A model generated the notes under the pieces. It was given only the letters and a program-made list of their open reading frames with translations. It was not told where the DNA came from and did not search any database. Below, in pieces: positions 53,269 to 53,724 of a stretch of DNA of 53,724 nt (position 1 is its first letter; each line of letters begins with the position of its first letter). The stretch is from the NCBI RefSeq assembly GCF_000520815.1, contig NZ_ASRY01000283.1:1-53724 (forward strand), written 5' to 3'. Both the position numbers and the translations under genes were made by a program. This DNA comes from Paenibacillus maysiensis (GTDB taxonomy: Bacteria > Bacillota > Bacilli > Paenibacillales > Paenibacillaceae).

Positions 53269-53724
53269 ATGGAGCCTACAACATCAGACGGACGCATCCT
53301 GATCATGACCGCGGTTGAGGGCGAACGGGAAGCCGTGCTGCGCGGGCTGAAAGGCGACAGCCGCTTTGCAGTTGAGCTGGCTGGTGTGGGCGCTCCGTCC
53401 GCAGCGGCTTCGACCGCGTTGGCACTGGCTGGCGGTGGCTACCGCTTGGTCATCAGCGCCGGAATCGGCGGCGGCTTCGTGGATGTAGCCGCACTGGAGA
53501 GCGTCGTCGTCGCTGACGCGATCATCGCCGCCGACCTCGGGGCCGAGACAGCGGAGGGCTTCAGCAGCGTGGACGAGCTGGGCTTCGGCTCCAGCCGAAT
53601 CGCCGTAAACGGCGCAACCACGCAGCGGCTCGTTCAGGCGCTGCGCGCCGCCGGACAGACAGCCGTCGCCGGGCCGATTCTGACCGTCACGACGGCGACA
53701 GGTACGGCGGCAACCGCAGAACGG
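53269..53724 (+). CDS. mqnB: Futalosine hydrolase, N-terminal part (cut by window edge)
   Basis: The first 152 residues of a nucleosidase of the MTAN/PNP-UDP fold: GRILIMTAVEGEREAVLRGL near the N-terminus, VELAGVGAPSAAASTALALA, and LVISAGIGGGFVD, the phosphorylase/nucleosidase glycine motif. MqnB cleaves hypoxanthine from futalosine in the alternative menaquinone pathway. TTTAAAGGGGAATCAACCG precedes the ATG. The gene is very GC-rich compared with its surroundings. MTA/SAH nucleosidase is the alternative; the Thr-Ala-Val-Glu-Gly-Glu-Arg start favours futalosine hydrolase. Confidence 0.78.
   Translation, partial: MEPTTSDGRILIMTAVEGEREAVLRGLKGDSRFAVELAGVGAPSAAASTALALAGGGYRLVISAGIGGGFVDVAALESVVVADAIIAADLGAETAEGFSSVDELGFGSSRIAVNGATTQRLVQALRAAGQTAVAGPILTVTTATGTAATAER

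Noticed and set aside
1..53724. CRISPR arrays, tRNA/rRNA genes, prophage or insertion-sequence transposases
   Set aside because: Looked for and not seen; the only repeats are those listed.

Overview
The window looks like a chromosome segment of a spore-forming Firmicute of the Paenibacillus polymyxa type. The evidence is a spore-coat YheC/YheD ATP-grasp gene beside a CotSA-like glycosyltransferase, a YjcZ-family peptide, a KinB-like kinase, the sporulation inhibitor Sda, Bacillus-type dnaB/dnaI, EcsAB, hemQ, KtrAB behind a c-di-AMP riboswitch, strong AGGAGG ribosome sites and frequent GTG/TTG starts. Genus assignment is an inference from gene content and codon use. I saw no rRNA, tRNA, CRISPR array, phage or transposase gene.

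Layout. 1-6850: spore-coat glycosyltransferase (cut by the edge), yheC/D-like gene, psd, AraC regulator, class I aminotransferase, KinB-like kinase, YjcZ-like peptide. 6865-13900: ecsAB, DEAD-box helicase, SDR, CheX, LysR regulator, PHP phosphatase. 13985-19130: YwaC-type alarmone synthetase, an AT-rich DeoR/HAD pair, an epimerase, a GNAT and a phosphoesterase. 19224-24500: Tat-exported phosphoesterase, AAC(3)-like protein, sdhCAB. 24718-28204: divergent LysR gene, then ktrB-ktrA read leftward behind a c-di-AMP riboswitch with its own promoter and terminator. 28401-36700: CPBP protease, uvrC, trxA, dnaB-dnaI, hemQ.

36945-45046 is the most striking part: one tightly coupled leftward operon of five genes (SWIM zinc-finger protein, HEAT-like protein, MoxR AAA+ ATPase, DUF5682 protein, VWA protein). 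A near-consensus LexA/SOS box abuts its -10 element. The DUF5682 protein has the GX2H...E...GX2H residue pattern of the TIKI/TraB/EreA/ChaN hydrolase fold. I read this as a DNA-damage-inducible MoxR-VWA chaperone or effector system of unknown function.

45372-53724: type II NADH dehydrogenase and ferredoxin-NADP reductase back to back; sda, whose promoter overlaps a LexA-like box and is followed upstream by a cluster of DnaA boxes; a small basic ORF; the convergent and overlapping ppx/ppk pair, with ppk preceded by three perfectly phased PhoP-box hexamers; an 81-aa unknown; and the start of a futalosine hydrolase gene. DNA damage, replication stress, phosphate and c-di-AMP/K+ signals therefore all appear as cis-elements. 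A dispersed inverted-repeat element occurs twice (27717-27915 and 33779-33916).
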